Origin: Photobacterium aphoticum
Lineage (GTDB): Bacteria; Pseudomonadota; Gammaproteobacteria; Enterobacterales; Vibrionaceae
DNA: 64,000 bases
NCBI RefSeq assembly: GCF_001029435.1
Contig: NZ_LDOV01000041.1
Span: 20,452 to 84,451, forward strand
Reading direction: 5' to 3'
The notes beneath the pieces are model-generated. The model was not told the DNA's origin, ran no database searches, and worked only from the letters and a program-made list of their open reading frames with translations. The translations under genes and the position numbers were made by a program. Shown in pieces: positions 44,194 through 53,102 of the stretch; positions within the stretch are counted from its first letter, which is position 1, and each line of letters begins with the position of its first letter.

Positions 44194-46181
44194 TAGCTGA
44201 CTTTCGCCTCTTGCTTCGCTTCGGCCTGTGCTTCTTTGCTGGCTTTCTTACGGAAGCGGTAACGCTTATCGCTGATCGCAAACGCACCGCCCAATGCCAT
44301 CAGGGTGGCACCGAACCAAATCCAGTTCACAAACGGTTTGTAGTAAATACGCACGGCCCACGCATTGGTTCCGTCCAGTTTTTCACCCATCGCCACGTAT
44401 AAGTCGCGGGTCACGCCGCTGTCGATGGCCGCTTCGGTCATCATTGAGCCCGCTACTGAGTAGTAACGTTTCTCAGCATGCAGTGTGGTGATGTAATCAC
44501 CGTTGCGGGTAATATTGAAATCAGCAATGTAACCGTCGTAGTTCGGACCGTCCGCATCACGCAGACCGGCAAAGTTAAAGTCGTAACCTTGTACCTGCAC
44601 ACTTTCACCCGGCGCCAAACGCACATCGCGTTCGATGTCGTAGTTCGATACCAAGGTAATACCGATCACGCTGACCGCCATACCGATGTGGCCCAGTACC
44701 ATTGCCCAGTGGCTGCGGCCCAGTTTGCCCAAACCGGTAAAGAAGCTGTGACGGTGCGTCGCACGCTCGTACAGTTCAAAGCAATGCATCACGATGATCC
44801 ACACCGCCATTGCCATACCCAGTACCGCCATTGGCTGCAGCACATCAGTAAATAGCCACACTGACAAGAACGCGAATGGCAGCGTCACAATCGCAGAGAT
44901 GGTCATCTGCTTGCTGATGCTTGATAACGAATCACGCTTCCAGCGAACCAGTGGACCGATACCCAGAATGAAGGCAAACGGGATCATCAACCACGTAAAC
45001 AAAGTGTTGAAGAACGGCACACCGATAGAGACCGAACCCAGACCGATTTGCTTGTGTACCAGTGGCAACAAAGTACCGATCAATACCACCAACAGGCCAG
45101 CTACCAACAACAGGTTATTGGCCAGTAGCAAGTTCTCACGAGAGAACAGGCTGTAGTTACCGCGAGAACGGATTTGTGCACCACGCAGGGCGTACAGCAG
45201 CAACGAACCGCCGATCACCACAACCAAGAAGCCTAGAATGAACATACCGCGCGCCGGATCAGAGGCAAACGCGTGTACCGATACCAGTACGCCTGAACGC
45301 ACCAGGAAAGTACCCAGCAAACTCAGTGAGAACGCCGAGATCGCCAGCAGTACGGTCCAGGCTTTGAACGTGCCACGTTTTTCTGTCACGGCCAGTGAGT
45401 GCATCAGTGCGGTACCGGCTAGCCAAGGCATAAATGAGGCGTTTTCTACTGGATCCCAGAACCACCAGCCGCCCCAGCCAAGTTCGTAGTACGCCCACCA
45501 AGAGCCCAGTGCGATACCCAGTGTCAGGAATGACCATGCAGCAATTGTCCAAGGACGCGACCAGCGTGCCCATGCGGTATCCAAACGGCCCGTCATCAGT
45601 GAGGCAATGGCGAACGCAAACGCGACAGAGAAACCCACGTAACCCATGTACAGCAATGGCGGGTGAATGATCAAACCCGGATCTTGCAGTAGCGGGTTCA
45701 GGTCACGGCCATCGACCGGGAACATTGGCAACGTACGCACAAACGGGTTAGAGGTCGCGATGATAAACAGCAGGAAGCCAATCGCAATCATACCCATCAC
45801 GGACAACACACGCGCCAGAGATTCCAGTGGCATACCGCGCGAGAACACGGCCACCGCGACCGCCCAGGCTGCCTGGATCAATACCCAAAGCAGTAGTGAA
45901 CCTTCATGGCCACCCCATACGGCAGACAAGCGGTAGTACCATGGCAACAGGGAGTTAGAGTTACTCGCCACATAGGCCACGGTGAAATCGTTGGTGTAAA
46001 ATGCCCAGCTCAGGATGATGAATGACACCAAAATCATGCCAAACACACCGTAAGTGAGCGGACGCGCCATGCGCATCAGCGCCTGATTACCTACCGTCGC
46101 CCCGTAGAGCGGGTAGATGCTGAGGAGGATCGATAACCCCAGCGCGACAATGAGGCTAAAGTTGCCTATTTCTGCAATCAT
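44193..46181 (-). CDS. ccmF: CcmF heme lyase
   Basis: Integral membrane protein that joins heme from holo-CcmE to apocytochrome c. The 662-residue protein has about 14-15 membrane segments and the WWD domain WGGWWFWDPVENASFMPWL (about residues 230-250; key residues GGWWFWDPVE), with conserved His residues nearby (HPPLLYMGY, WGGHEGSLLLW). It overlaps ccmE by four bases upstream and ccmG downstream. Confidence 0.96.
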   Translation of the reverse strand: MIAEIGNFSLIVALGLSILLSIYPLYGATVGNQALMRMARPLTYGVFGMILVSFIILSWAFYTNDFTVAYVASNSNSLLPWYYRLSAVWGGHEGSLLLWVLIQAAWAVAVAVFSRGMPLESLARVLSVMGMIAIGFLLFIIATSNPFVRTLPMFPVDGRDLNPLLQDPGLIIHPPLLYMGYVGFSVAFAFAIASLMTGRLDTAWARWSRPWTIAAWSFLTLGIALGSWWAYYELGWGGWWFWDPVENASFMPWLAGTALMHSLAVTEKRGTFKAWTVLLAISAFSLSLLGTFLVRSGVLVSVHAFASDPARGMFILGFLVVVIGGSLLLYALRGAQIRSRGNYSLFSRENLLLANNLLLVAGLLVVLIGTLLPLVHKQIGLGSVSIGVPFFNTLFTWLMIPFAFILGIGPLVRWKRDSLSSISKQMTISAIVTLPFAFLSVWLFTDVLQPMAVLGMAMAVWIIVMHCFELYERATHRHSFFTGLGKLGRSHWAMVLGHIGMAVSVIGITLVSNYDIERDVRLAPGESVQVQGYDFNFAGLRDADGPNYDGYIADFNITRNGDYITTLHAEKRYYSVAGSMMTEAAIDSGVTRDLYVAMGEKLDGTNAWAVRIYYKPFVNWIWFGATLMALGGAFAISDKRYRFRKKASKEAQAEAKQEAKVS

Positions 46182-46666
46182 TGTTGAGTACTACCTTGCA
46201 ATTGTTCGTCACTGTACTGAAGCGGCGCGTGAGATTTCTGCATCGCTTCTGCCACTTCAGGTGGCATGTACTCTTCATCGTGTTTCGCCAACACTTCGTG
46301 CGCTTCAATCGTACGTGAGTCCACTAGCACACCCTGCGCGACAATGCCCTGCCCTTCACGGAACAGATCCGGCAAAATACCGTCATATTTAATCGTCACT
46401 GCCGGGCCCACATCGGCCACGTCAAATGACACCTGCAGGGATTGCGGATCACGGACAACCGAGCCTTCCACCACCATACCGCCGATACGTAAACGCTGAC
46501 CCACCTGTGGTTTGGTGCCATCCGGTTTACCCTGTACCAGTTCGGTCGGGGTGTAGAACAAATCCATGTTTTGGTTCAGTGCATAAAGCAACAAACCCAC
46601 CGTGGCACCGAGGCCAACCACTAACGCCAATACCAGAGTCAGGCGCTTTTTACGTCTCGGGTTCAT
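46178..46666 (-). CDS. ccmE: CcmE periplasmic heme chaperone
   Basis: Binds heme covalently and passes it to CcmF. The 162-residue protein has an N-terminal anchor (about 9-29), an OB-fold domain with LRIGGMVVEGSV, and VLAKHDEEYMPPE (heme-binding His near residue 131 with the following Tyr), all conserved. It overlaps ccmD and ccmF by four bases each. Confidence 0.95.
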   Translation of the reverse strand: MNPRRKKRLTLVLALVVGLGATVGLLLYALNQNMDLFYTPTELVQGKPDGTKPQVGQRLRIGGMVVEGSVVRDPQSLQVSFDVADVGPAVTIKYDGILPDLFREGQGIVAQGVLVDSRTIEAHEVLAKHDEEYMPPEVAEAMQKSHAPLQYSDEQLQGSTQQ

Positions 46667-46869
46667 AGTGTGTTCTCCAGTTTTTCTGCGTCTTTAATGC
46701 GTTGCTCACGCGCGATTTTGTTTTTGATGTCAGCGGCCAGACGGCGCTTGGTATTGAGGCTGCTGAACATGATCCAAAGCAGGGCCGCAAATGAAATCCC
46801 ATAAGCAGCCCAGACGTATGGGCCGTATCCGCCCATGGCTAAAAAGTCACTGAAAGAGTCAAAATGCAT
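46663..46869 (-). CDS. ccmD: CcmD heme exporter subunit
   Basis: A 68-residue single-span membrane protein with FLAMGGYGPYVWAAYGI leading into its membrane segment (about 16-36) and a basic cytoplasmic tail (NTKRRLAADIKNKIAREQR). CcmD helps release holo-CcmE from the CcmABC complex. It follows ccmC by seven bases. Confidence 0.92.
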   Translation of the reverse strand: MHFDSFSDFLAMGGYGPYVWAAYGISFAALLWIMFSSLNTKRRLAADIKNKIAREQRIKDAEKLENTL

Positions 46870-46876
46870 AACTGCC

Positions 46877-47608
46877 TCACTTCATCATTTCACGCACCCA
46901 AGGGCGGTGGCTTTCACGGGCAATGATTTCATTACGCAGACGCACAAGGGTCAGCGCACCAAAGAAACAGGCAAAACCGACGATGTTCAGCAGCAATGGC
47001 CACAACATGTCAGCATCGATAGAAGGCTTATCAAATTTAGTGATGGTCGCACCTTGGTGCAGCGTATTCCACCACTCGACAGAGAAGTGAATGATTGGCA
47101 GGTTAATCACACCCACAATCGCCAGAATACCGGCCGCTTTACCGGCGGTTTTCTGATCGTCAAACGCGCTGTACAGGGCAATCACACCCAAGTAGAGGAA
47201 CAGTAGAATTAATTCTGATGTCAGACGGGCATCCCATACCCACCATGCGCCCCACATTGGCTTACCCCAAATCGCACCGGTCAACAGCGCAATCACGGTA
47301 AAGACCGCACCAATCGGTGCCATTGCCAAGGCCGCCATATCAGACAAGCGAATTTGCCACACCAGACCGATAAAGGCGGCAATCGCCATCGACATGTAGG
47401 CGCCCATCGACCAGATGGCCGCTGGGACATGCAAGTAAATGATTCGGAAACTGTCACCTTGCTGATAATCGGTTGGTGCGAACATCAGGCCCCACACGGT
47501 ACCGATGATGATCGTCACAAACGCGATGATCGAGAACCAAGGTAGCAAGGTACCGCACAGGCGGTAGCAATTTTCAGCTTTAGCGTAGGGATGTAACCAC
47601 TTCCACAT
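46877..47608 (-). CDS. ccmC: CcmC heme exporter subunit
   Basis: Loads heme onto CcmE. The 243-residue protein has six membrane segments, the WWD motif GKPMWGAWWVWDARLTSEL (about residues 115-133) and flanking His residues (IIYLHVPAA near 60). It starts after a 310-bp spacer following ccmB, whereas these genes usually touch, so it may have its own promoter or a processed leader. Confidence 0.95.
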   Translation of the reverse strand: MWKWLHPYAKAENCYRLCGTLLPWFSIIAFVTIIIGTVWGLMFAPTDYQQGDSFRIIYLHVPAAIWSMGAYMSMAIAAFIGLVWQIRLSDMAALAMAPIGAVFTVIALLTGAIWGKPMWGAWWVWDARLTSELILLFLYLGVIALYSAFDDQKTAGKAAGILAIVGVINLPIIHFSVEWWNTLHQGATITKFDKPSIDADMLWPLLLNIVGFACFFGALTLVRLRNEIIARESHRPWVREMMK

Positions 47609-47918
47609 ATTTCTGCTCTACTCGTGTAATAAGAATACTTACGTTGTCCGGCCGCCATTGGCTCAATCGGGCGTCTCTTCCCCCGGGTTCACCGACTGCC
47701 GACAACGTGGTGTGTTCTGGCTGGCATTCCGCCGTCAACGGCTGCGAATCACACATTATCTATATGGTCTTTTTCGCGTTTTCCGTTGCCAGAATGAGCA
47801 AGTGCCGAATCATCGCTAGGCGGTCAACGGCACTTCAATCGCTTCCATGTATTGCTCAAAATTGTCTCACGAGATCCCTTCTCATGAGACAAATACCCCA
47901 TCAGTTAATTGTAATCAT
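47609..47918 (-). other. Unusual 310-bp spacer inside the ccm operon
   Basis: Lies between the ccmB stop and the ccmC start. On the minus strand it contains TTGTCTCA/TGAGACAA (47862-47892) soon after ccmB and a distant pair ACGTTGTC/GACAACGT (47641-47648 with 47701-47707 region) close to ccmC. No frame gives a convincing protein on either strand. It may be a structured leader or an insertion. Confidence 0.55.
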
Positions 47919-48584
47919 TTATTGCACACTGATACGTAGCGATGCTGCGACGGCAAACGGTGACAAAGTGGCTGAACCCACCAGCATCGCGCCCATTAAT
48001 GCCAGCTGGCCGTTGTACGGCATACCCAAGCTGGCCGCATCAATCGCGGAGGTCGCAAATATAAGCACAGGGATATAGAGCGGCAATATGAGCAGGCTCA
48101 ATAAAACCCCACCTTTTCGCAATCCGACCGTTAACGCGACTCCAATCGCGCCTAAAAAGCTCAACGTCGGTGTGCCAATAAGCAGTGTCAGTACCACCGC
48201 TTTCCAGGTTGGCCAGTCCAGCGACAGCAAAATCGCCAGTAACGGACTGATCAACAGCAGCGGTAATCCGGTCAACAACCAGTGCGCGACCATCTTGGCA
48301 AACGCCAGTGTCGGCAGTGGCGTTGGCATCAGCATCATCTGCTCTAATGAGCCATCAACAAAGTCATCACGGAACAAACGCTCCATCGACAACAGTGCCG
48401 CTAACAGCGCCGCCACCCACACAATCCCCGGAGCAATACGCGCCAGCAGATTAGGCTCTGGCCCCACACCCAGCGGGAACAGGGTGATGACGATAATAAA
48501 GAACCACAACGGGTTAAACACATCGGCTTGGCGTCGAAAAGCAATCAACAGCTCTCGACGAATAACATGCATGATGGCATTCAT
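47919..48584 (-). CDS. ccmB: CcmB heme exporter ABC permease
   Basis: The 221-residue protein has six membrane segments and conserved CcmB sequence such as RRELLIAFRRQADVFNPLWFF at the N-terminus (about residues 9-29) and EQMMLMPTPLPTLAFAK. With CcmA it powers release of holo-CcmE from CcmC. It starts six bases after the ccmA stop. The following 310-bp spacer separates it from ccmC. Confidence 0.94.
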   Translation of the reverse strand: MNAIMHVIRRELLIAFRRQADVFNPLWFFIIVITLFPLGVGPEPNLLARIAPGIVWVAALLAALLSMERLFRDDFVDGSLEQMMLMPTPLPTLAFAKMVAHWLLTGLPLLLISPLLAILLSLDWPTWKAVVLTLLIGTPTLSFLGAIGVALTVGLRKGGVLLSLLILPLYIPVLIFATSAIDAASLGMPYNGQLALMGAMLVGSATLSPFAVAASLRISVQ

Positions 48585-48590
48585 GGTCGG

Positions 48591-49241
48591 TTAGCGCCCC
48601 AACTTGATTTTTCGTAGGTGGTTACTGTCGGTAAACATGTCCTGGTGAGTGGTCAAAATCACCATACCGCCCCGCTCGACATGAGACAAAAACAGTTGCT
48701 CCAACACCTTCACCCCTTGCTTATCAATCGCCGTCAGGGGTTCATCCAAAATCCACAACATGTGGTTACTCAGCCACAAACGGGCCAGTGCCACTCGACG
48801 CTGTTGACCGGCAGACAGCTGCCCTGCCGGGACATCTTCACGTCCGGCCAACCCCACGTGCGCCAAAGCCTGCCACAGACTTTGTTCGCCACTGACTTTC
48901 GGGCTGCCGCTCAGTTTTGATGCGCTGTTTTCTTGGTGCATCGCCTGAAAGAACGCCAGGTTTTCGTAAGCGGTCAGTTCGCGCTTCACGCCGGTCTGGT
49001 GGCCTAAAAACAATAAATCTTGGTGATAATCTTCGCGGGCGGAGGCAATGTCTTCATTGTGCCAACACACCTTGCCGTCGTCTGCATGTCCCAACCCGGC
49101 CAAAATACGTAACAACGTGGTTTTACCGGCCCCGTTGTGACCTTCAATCTGTACTAACTCACCGGATGAGACCGTGAATTGGAGATTTTCAAACAGCACC
49201 CGTTCATCGCGGGTACAACTTAACGCTTCAACAGACAACAT
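48591..49241 (-). CDS. ccmA: CcmA heme exporter ABC ATPase
   Basis: ATP-binding subunit with EGHNGAGKTTLLRIL (Walker A, about 35-50), LSAGQQRRVALARLW (signature) and LWILDEPLTAID (Walker B). ATG at 49241 is taken as start because it gives the usual N-terminus (MLSVEALSCTRDERVLFENL); the frame is open upstream to a TTG at 49268. First gene of the ccm operon. Length about 216 residues is normal. Confidence 0.94.
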   Translation of the reverse strand: MLSVEALSCTRDERVLFENLQFTVSSGELVQIEGHNGAGKTTLLRILAGLGHADDGKVCWHNEDIASAREDYHQDLLFLGHQTGVKRELTAYENLAFFQAMHQENSASKLSGSPKVSGEQSLWQALAHVGLAGREDVPAGQLSAGQQRRVALARLWLSNHMLWILDEPLTAIDKQGVKVLEQLFLSHVERGGMVILTTHQDMFTDSNHLRKIKLGR

Positions 49242-49268
49242 AAACAGGATGTATCCTAAGTGACACAA

Positions 49269-49740
49269 TTAGCCGGGAATAGTAACACATTGACCTGACT
49301 ATTTGTTAGTAACACGATTATCTCGCCATAAACCGCCATACCTGCTCAGAAGGCCCCCAGCCGCGCCTTACCTTATCAGCCTCGCGCCGCCCGCCCATAT
49401 GGGGAATTCGGCATGACGCTGATTCATTTTCTGCATTGCCTGTTATGACTTGAGAATGAAAAAAAAGTGCGGTGAACACGAGCGAAAAAATCAAAAAACG
49501 CTAAAATGCGCACACTCTCTTTTCATCGCGATAACAAATCCGTCAATATTGTCATAGCCTAGCGCATTATTACGCCACTTGCATCACAGATTCCAACATT
49601 CTTTCAATACCTTACAGCAAACAAGGGTGTTATACCTGTTTACATTTCCTACCATTTAGACACACGGGGAAATCGGCTTTTTACGTGCCCGCCGGGGTGA
49701 CTCACGATCCACAGACGTTTCACTCAAACGTCAGATAAAA
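49269..49740. other. Region between ccmA and the flagellar-operon terminator
   Basis: About 470 bp with no gene I can support. It should contain the ccmA promoter on the minus strand. I saw no convincing -10/-35 pair, repeat or RNA. Confidence 0.5.
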
Positions 49741-49767
49741 AAATACCCCTCACGGTGAGGGGTATTT
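49741..49767 (-). terminator. Rho-independent terminator of the flagellar/chemotaxis operon
   Basis: On the minus strand AAATACCCCTCA/TGAGGGGTATTT (12 bp, 3-base loop) is followed by more T (GGGGTATTTTTTTATC). It lies about 90 bases after the DUF2802 stop, behind the KYVR-coding repeats. Confidence 0.93.
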
Positions 49768-49778
49768 TTCAGTTTTTA

Positions 49779-49837
49779 CGAATGTATTAACGGATGTATT
49801 TACGAACATATTTGCGAAAGCATTTACGAACGTATTT
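49779..49837 (-). repeat. Degenerate 12-bp tandem repeats after the DUF2802 stop codon
   Basis: Five 12-base units (plus-strand forms such as CGAACGTATTTA, CGAAAGCATTTA, CGAACATATTTG, CGGATGTATTTA, CGAATGTATTAA). In the reading frame of the DUF2802 gene on the minus strand they encode KYVR, KCFR, KYVR, KYIR and, after AAA has become TAA at 49787-49789, *YIR. The gene stop TAG (49859-49861) lies 24 bases before the first unit. Confidence 0.85.
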
Positions 49838-49858
49838 ACGGCGCTTTTGCGATACGCG

Positions 49859-50290
49859 CTAGCGGCGACGGTGCTGGTGCATCTGTTGCAAGCGCAGCAG
49901 CAATTCCGCTTCCGCTTTGGGCAAATCACACTCTTGCATCAGTTCGTTGACGTCAGCCCCCAGCTCCACCATTTTACTGGCCCGGCTGTACAGGCGACCA
50001 TCCGGATCCTGCATGGCCAGTTCACCTTGGCGATCAGCCAGGGTTTCCAGTTGCTGCGTCATCTCCGCCAGTTTCTGCCCCATCCCCAATGTGCCGGCAC
50101 GCAACTCTTGCAGTTGCTTGGTGAGACTCTCCTGTTGTTGGCGGGCATTTTTCAGCACCACTTCCGTGGCCGCAAACTTGTTTTCCAACGCCTGACGCGC
50201 CACGCGTTCGCGACGCACCAGTCCATAGGCTAACCCCACTGCCAATACAGAAACCGCGATGGGTACCCATTGCAACAACATTGTCATCAT
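49859..50290 (-). CDS. DUF2802 protein of the polar flagellar operon
   Basis: A 143-residue protein with one N-terminal membrane segment (about 5-22, LLQWVPIAVSVLAVGLAYGL), a coiled coil (about 30-90, rich in Q, L, E) and a C-terminal helical motif VELGADVNELMQECDLPKAEAELLLRLQ, the DUF2802 signature (about residues 105-132; key residues GADVxELxxECxLPxxEAELL). It sits at the end of the flagellar/chemotaxis operon next to cheW, as in other Vibrionaceae. ATG at 50290 is chosen as start, before the membrane segment. The protein ends HQHRRR*, and in-frame basic repeats continue past the stop (separate entry). Function unknown. Confidence 0.82.
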   Translation of the reverse strand: MMTMLLQWVPIAVSVLAVGLAYGLVRRERVARQALENKFAATEVVLKNARQQQESLTKQLQELRAGTLGMGQKLAEMTQQLETLADRQGELAMQDPDGRLYSRASKMVELGADVNELMQECDLPKAEAELLLRLQQMHQHRRR

Positions 50291-50365
50291 CTTCACTTTG
50301 CCTTCTTTACCGGGAACGGAGAGATACGACCCGTTCGGGAACCCGTTACAGATCCCAATCACAGA

Positions 50366-50860
50366 TCACAGGTACGCCATGTCGTCCCATTCATCGTCAG
50401 ACAGCAGCTTGTTCAGATCCACCAGGATCAGCAGCTGGCCGTCACGGTTACTCACGCCCTGAATGAACTTGGCGCTTTCTTCCGTACCCACGCTTGGCGT
50501 GCTGTCAATTTCAGAGCCGCGAAGGTAAACCACTTCCGCCACGCTGTCGACCAAAATACCGATCACTTGTTTTTCCGCTTCGATGATCACGATACGGGTA
50601 TTGTCAGAGATCTCGCCTGGCATCAAACCAAAACGGGAACGGGTATCAATCACGGTCACCACGTTGCCGCGCAGGTTGATAATACCCAGCACGTAATCCG
50701 GTGCACCCGGTACTGGCGCGATTTCAGAGTAACGCAGGACTTCGCGTACCTGCATCACGTTAATGCCGTAAGTCTCTTCCCCTAGCTGGAAAGTTACCCA
50801 CTGCAGTACCTGATCGTTACTGTCTTCTTTTTGTATTTCAGCGACACTCACCTGAGACAT
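50366..50860 (-). CDS. cheW: CheW chemotaxis coupling protein
   Basis: Couples chemoreceptors to CheA. The 164-residue protein has VTFQLGEETYGINVMQVREV, PGAPDYVLGIINLRGNVVTVID (about residues 50-71; key NLRG) and later VDSVAEVVYL, as in CheW. Length and motif spacing are normal. Located after parP, about 110 bp downstream, which matches the order in Vibrio cholerae. Confidence 0.95.
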   Translation of the reverse strand: MSQVSVAEIQKEDSNDQVLQWVTFQLGEETYGINVMQVREVLRYSEIAPVPGAPDYVLGIINLRGNVVTVIDTRSRFGLMPGEISDNTRIVIIEAEKQVIGILVDSVAEVVYLRGSEIDSTPSVGTEESAKFIQGVSNRDGQLLILVDLNKLLSDDEWDDMAYL

Positions 50861-50969
50861 GCTGTTTCCTCTTGACCTAAATTTGCAGCTATAAAGTTTC
50901 TGTTACTGCAGCGTTCCTGCGCCCCCGTACCAGGTACTCACACTCGGTGGTATCAATACGGGTTGGCCA

Positions 50970-52322
50970 TCATGCCTGTTGTAACGTGGTTTGCACATCC
51001 AATCCGGCATCGAGCATGGCGATCAGCTCGGGCACATGGATCAATGCGCACATTTTTTCTTTTACCATGCCCGCCAGCCAAGGGCGTTTACCGGCCTGCT
51101 CGCGCCAGCGGACACTGTGTTCGTGTAAGGTTTGGGTGCCTTGTAGACTGTCACACGCCAGTCCCCAGCGGCTTTCTCCCAGCATCACCAAATAACGGTA
51201 CGCGTCACGGTGTGCATCATCGACCAATCGTTCTGGCATCACCCAGCGGGCGGTATCGACCACATCCAGCGAATGGTCGCGGTTAGTCATTAATCCGAGA
51301 TACCATGGCGGACGACCAAACAGATGACTGACTTCTCCCAGTTGGTGAATGCCCCCCAGTTCCGTCAACGGCACCGCAAAAGTCACGCCGTGCACCTCAA
51401 AGAACAGGGCCTGGAATTCATCTCCCAGCACCTCTTGTTGCTGCCAACCGTCCGGCGGCAGATCGGCACCGGCCTGCGTGGCGAGCGCTGTCTTTGTCTC
51501 AGTCTCTGACGCTAACGCCGTGTCTGTGGCAATGCCTGTCGCAATATCTGTAACAATGCCAGTCGCAAGATCAGTGCTTAAATCTGTCTCTGCCACCGAC
51601 AAATCTTGTACCGTGATATCCGGCAAGGCCATATCCTGCTCAGTGGCTGACACGGTATTGATTTCAATGCTGGACAGCGGTGCATCAGTGGTGATGTCTA
51701 ACGCGCTGTCCGGCACCAGATCAACCGCTTGCGCGTGGTCGGCGTCATGGGCCATGACCAGCGCCCAGTCATCAGACAATGCGGTATCGTCCGGCTCAGC
51801 CGACGGCGCTTCAACTTCAGCTTCAACCTCCGTCTGCTCGGCCAGCAAGCTGACTTGGCTCAGCAAACGTTGCAGATCATCACGCTCTGCTGGCACATCG
51901 AACCATGACACACGCGGGGATGGTGCGACCTCAAGCGGGCTCAATGCCAATGCCGGCTGCAGAGGTGCATCTTCTTCGTCTAGCGACGCAAAATCAAATG
52001 GCGTGCTGGACGTGTCTTGATCTGCATTTACGTCCCCAACAGATGCAGATAATGCTGTATCGTCAGGCCTGGGCAGATCCTCTGAGACGTGTTCATCCGC
52101 GTCTTGCGTCGCGTCACTGTCAGCATTGACTGCATCATCTGTATTGTCTGTATAGACGTCTGCATCAGCATCCCCGGCTGACTCTGCACAGCCTTCCACA
52201 GCAGGGGCTTCCGAAACTGGGGCTTCAACAACAGGAGCCTCTTCGACGAAAGAGTCATCCAGCAGATCAAAAAAGTAATCGTCGAGCGCCTGCTCACTCG
52301 ACAAACGGCTGTTATCGCTCAT
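50970..52322 (-). CDS. parP: ParP, CheW-domain protein of polar chemotaxis arrays
   Basis: The 450-residue protein has a short conserved N-terminus (EQALDDYFFDLLDD), a long acidic low-complexity linker (about 30-310, with internal TDIATGIVTDIATGI-like repeats), and a C-terminal CheW-like (AIF) domain with ALFFEVHGVTFAVPLTELGGI and GLMTNRDHSLDVVD. In Vibrio, ParP links CheA and receptors to ParC and keeps arrays at the old pole. It overlaps parC by 11 bases. The linker is low in sequence conservation; the function is from position and C-terminal domain. Confidence 0.85.
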   Translation of the reverse strand: MSDNSRLSSEQALDDYFFDLLDDSFVEEAPVVEAPVSEAPAVEGCAESAGDADADVYTDNTDDAVNADSDATQDADEHVSEDLPRPDDTALSASVGDVNADQDTSSTPFDFASLDEEDAPLQPALALSPLEVAPSPRVSWFDVPAERDDLQRLLSQVSLLAEQTEVEAEVEAPSAEPDDTALSDDWALVMAHDADHAQAVDLVPDSALDITTDAPLSSIEINTVSATEQDMALPDITVQDLSVAETDLSTDLATGIVTDIATGIATDTALASETETKTALATQAGADLPPDGWQQQEVLGDEFQALFFEVHGVTFAVPLTELGGIHQLGEVSHLFGRPPWYLGLMTNRDHSLDVVDTARWVMPERLVDDAHRDAYRYLVMLGESRWGLACDSLQGTQTLHEHSVRWREQAGKRPWLAGMVKEKMCALIHVPELIAMLDAGLDVQTTLQQA

Positions 52323-53091
52323 CGAGTTGCAATCGCTCTAAATAATTCAATAGGGTTTTGTAGGCAAACACGCCCCGGCAACTGCGTGAAAACAGTGACG
52401 GTGGCATGTGCTTGATACTGGCATCACGGAACTTGGTATCGATCGGCACCGCTGACGCCCACACCTGCTCCGGAAAACGCACTTTCAGCTCCTGCAGGGT
52501 TTGCAGTGAGGCACGAGTACGTTTGTCGTACATGGTCGGCACAATGGTAACGTTAAAACCGGCCGGCTTGGACTTTTCCATGATCTGCAAAGTACGCATC
52601 ATGCGCTCCAGCCCTTTCATGGCCAGAAACTCGGTTTGTACCGGGATCAAAATACGATCACTGGCCGCCAGTGCGTTAACCATCATCACCCCGAGGATCG
52701 GCGGGCAGTCGATCAGCACATAGTCGTAATCGTCTGCCAGACTGTGCAGGGCTTTTTTCAGGATCAGACCCATACCGCTGCGGTTGCCCATGACACGGTC
52801 AAGGGTCGCCAGCGACATGTGGGCTGGAATGATGTCAATGTTATTGAATGCGGTCGGTAAAATCAGCGGACGCACCGATTCGCGATTGATCGTCGTTAGC
52901 TGAAACAAATCAAACAAACTGGCCGGTAAGGCGTCTGCGTCAAAATTCAGGTACGTCGACAACGAGGCGTGCGGATCGGTATCAACCAACAACACTCGCT
53001 TGTTACGCTCACTCAATAATCCCGCTAACGTCACCGTGGTAGTGGTTTTACCCACCCCGCCTTTTTGGTTAGCGATACTCCAAACGATCAC
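52312..53091 (-). CDS. parC: ParC, ParA-like ATPase for chemotaxis array localisation
   Basis: The 259-residue MinD/ParA-type ATPase has IANQKGGVGKTTTTVTLAGLL (residues 6-26, key KGGVGKTT), LLVDTDPHASLSTYL, and YVLIDCPPILGVM. Its place between cheB and parP shows that it is the polar chemotaxis-array protein of Vibrio and not a chromosome- or plasmid-partition ParA; no parB follows. It would be recruited to the pole by HubP. Confidence 0.9.
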   Translation of the reverse strand: MIVWSIANQKGGVGKTTTTVTLAGLLSERNKRVLLVDTDPHASLSTYLNFDADALPASLFDLFQLTTINRESVRPLILPTAFNNIDIIPAHMSLATLDRVMGNRSGMGLILKKALHSLADDYDYVLIDCPPILGVMMVNALAASDRILIPVQTEFLAMKGLERMMRTLQIMEKSKPAGFNVTIVPTMYDKRTRASLQTLQELKVRFPEQVWASAVPIDTKFRDASIKHMPPSLFSRSCRGVFAYKTLLNYLERLQLDER

Positions 53092-53102
53092 TCTTGGCTC
53101 CC

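Noticed and set aside
47644..48078. Gene in the ccmB-ccmC spacer on the plus strand
   Set aside because: The frame extends into the antisense of ccmB, has no ribosome binding site and no recognisable domain.
52312..53091. Plasmid or chromosome partition ParA
   Set aside because: No parB or parS-like repeats follow; position between cheB and parP identifies it as chemotaxis ParC.
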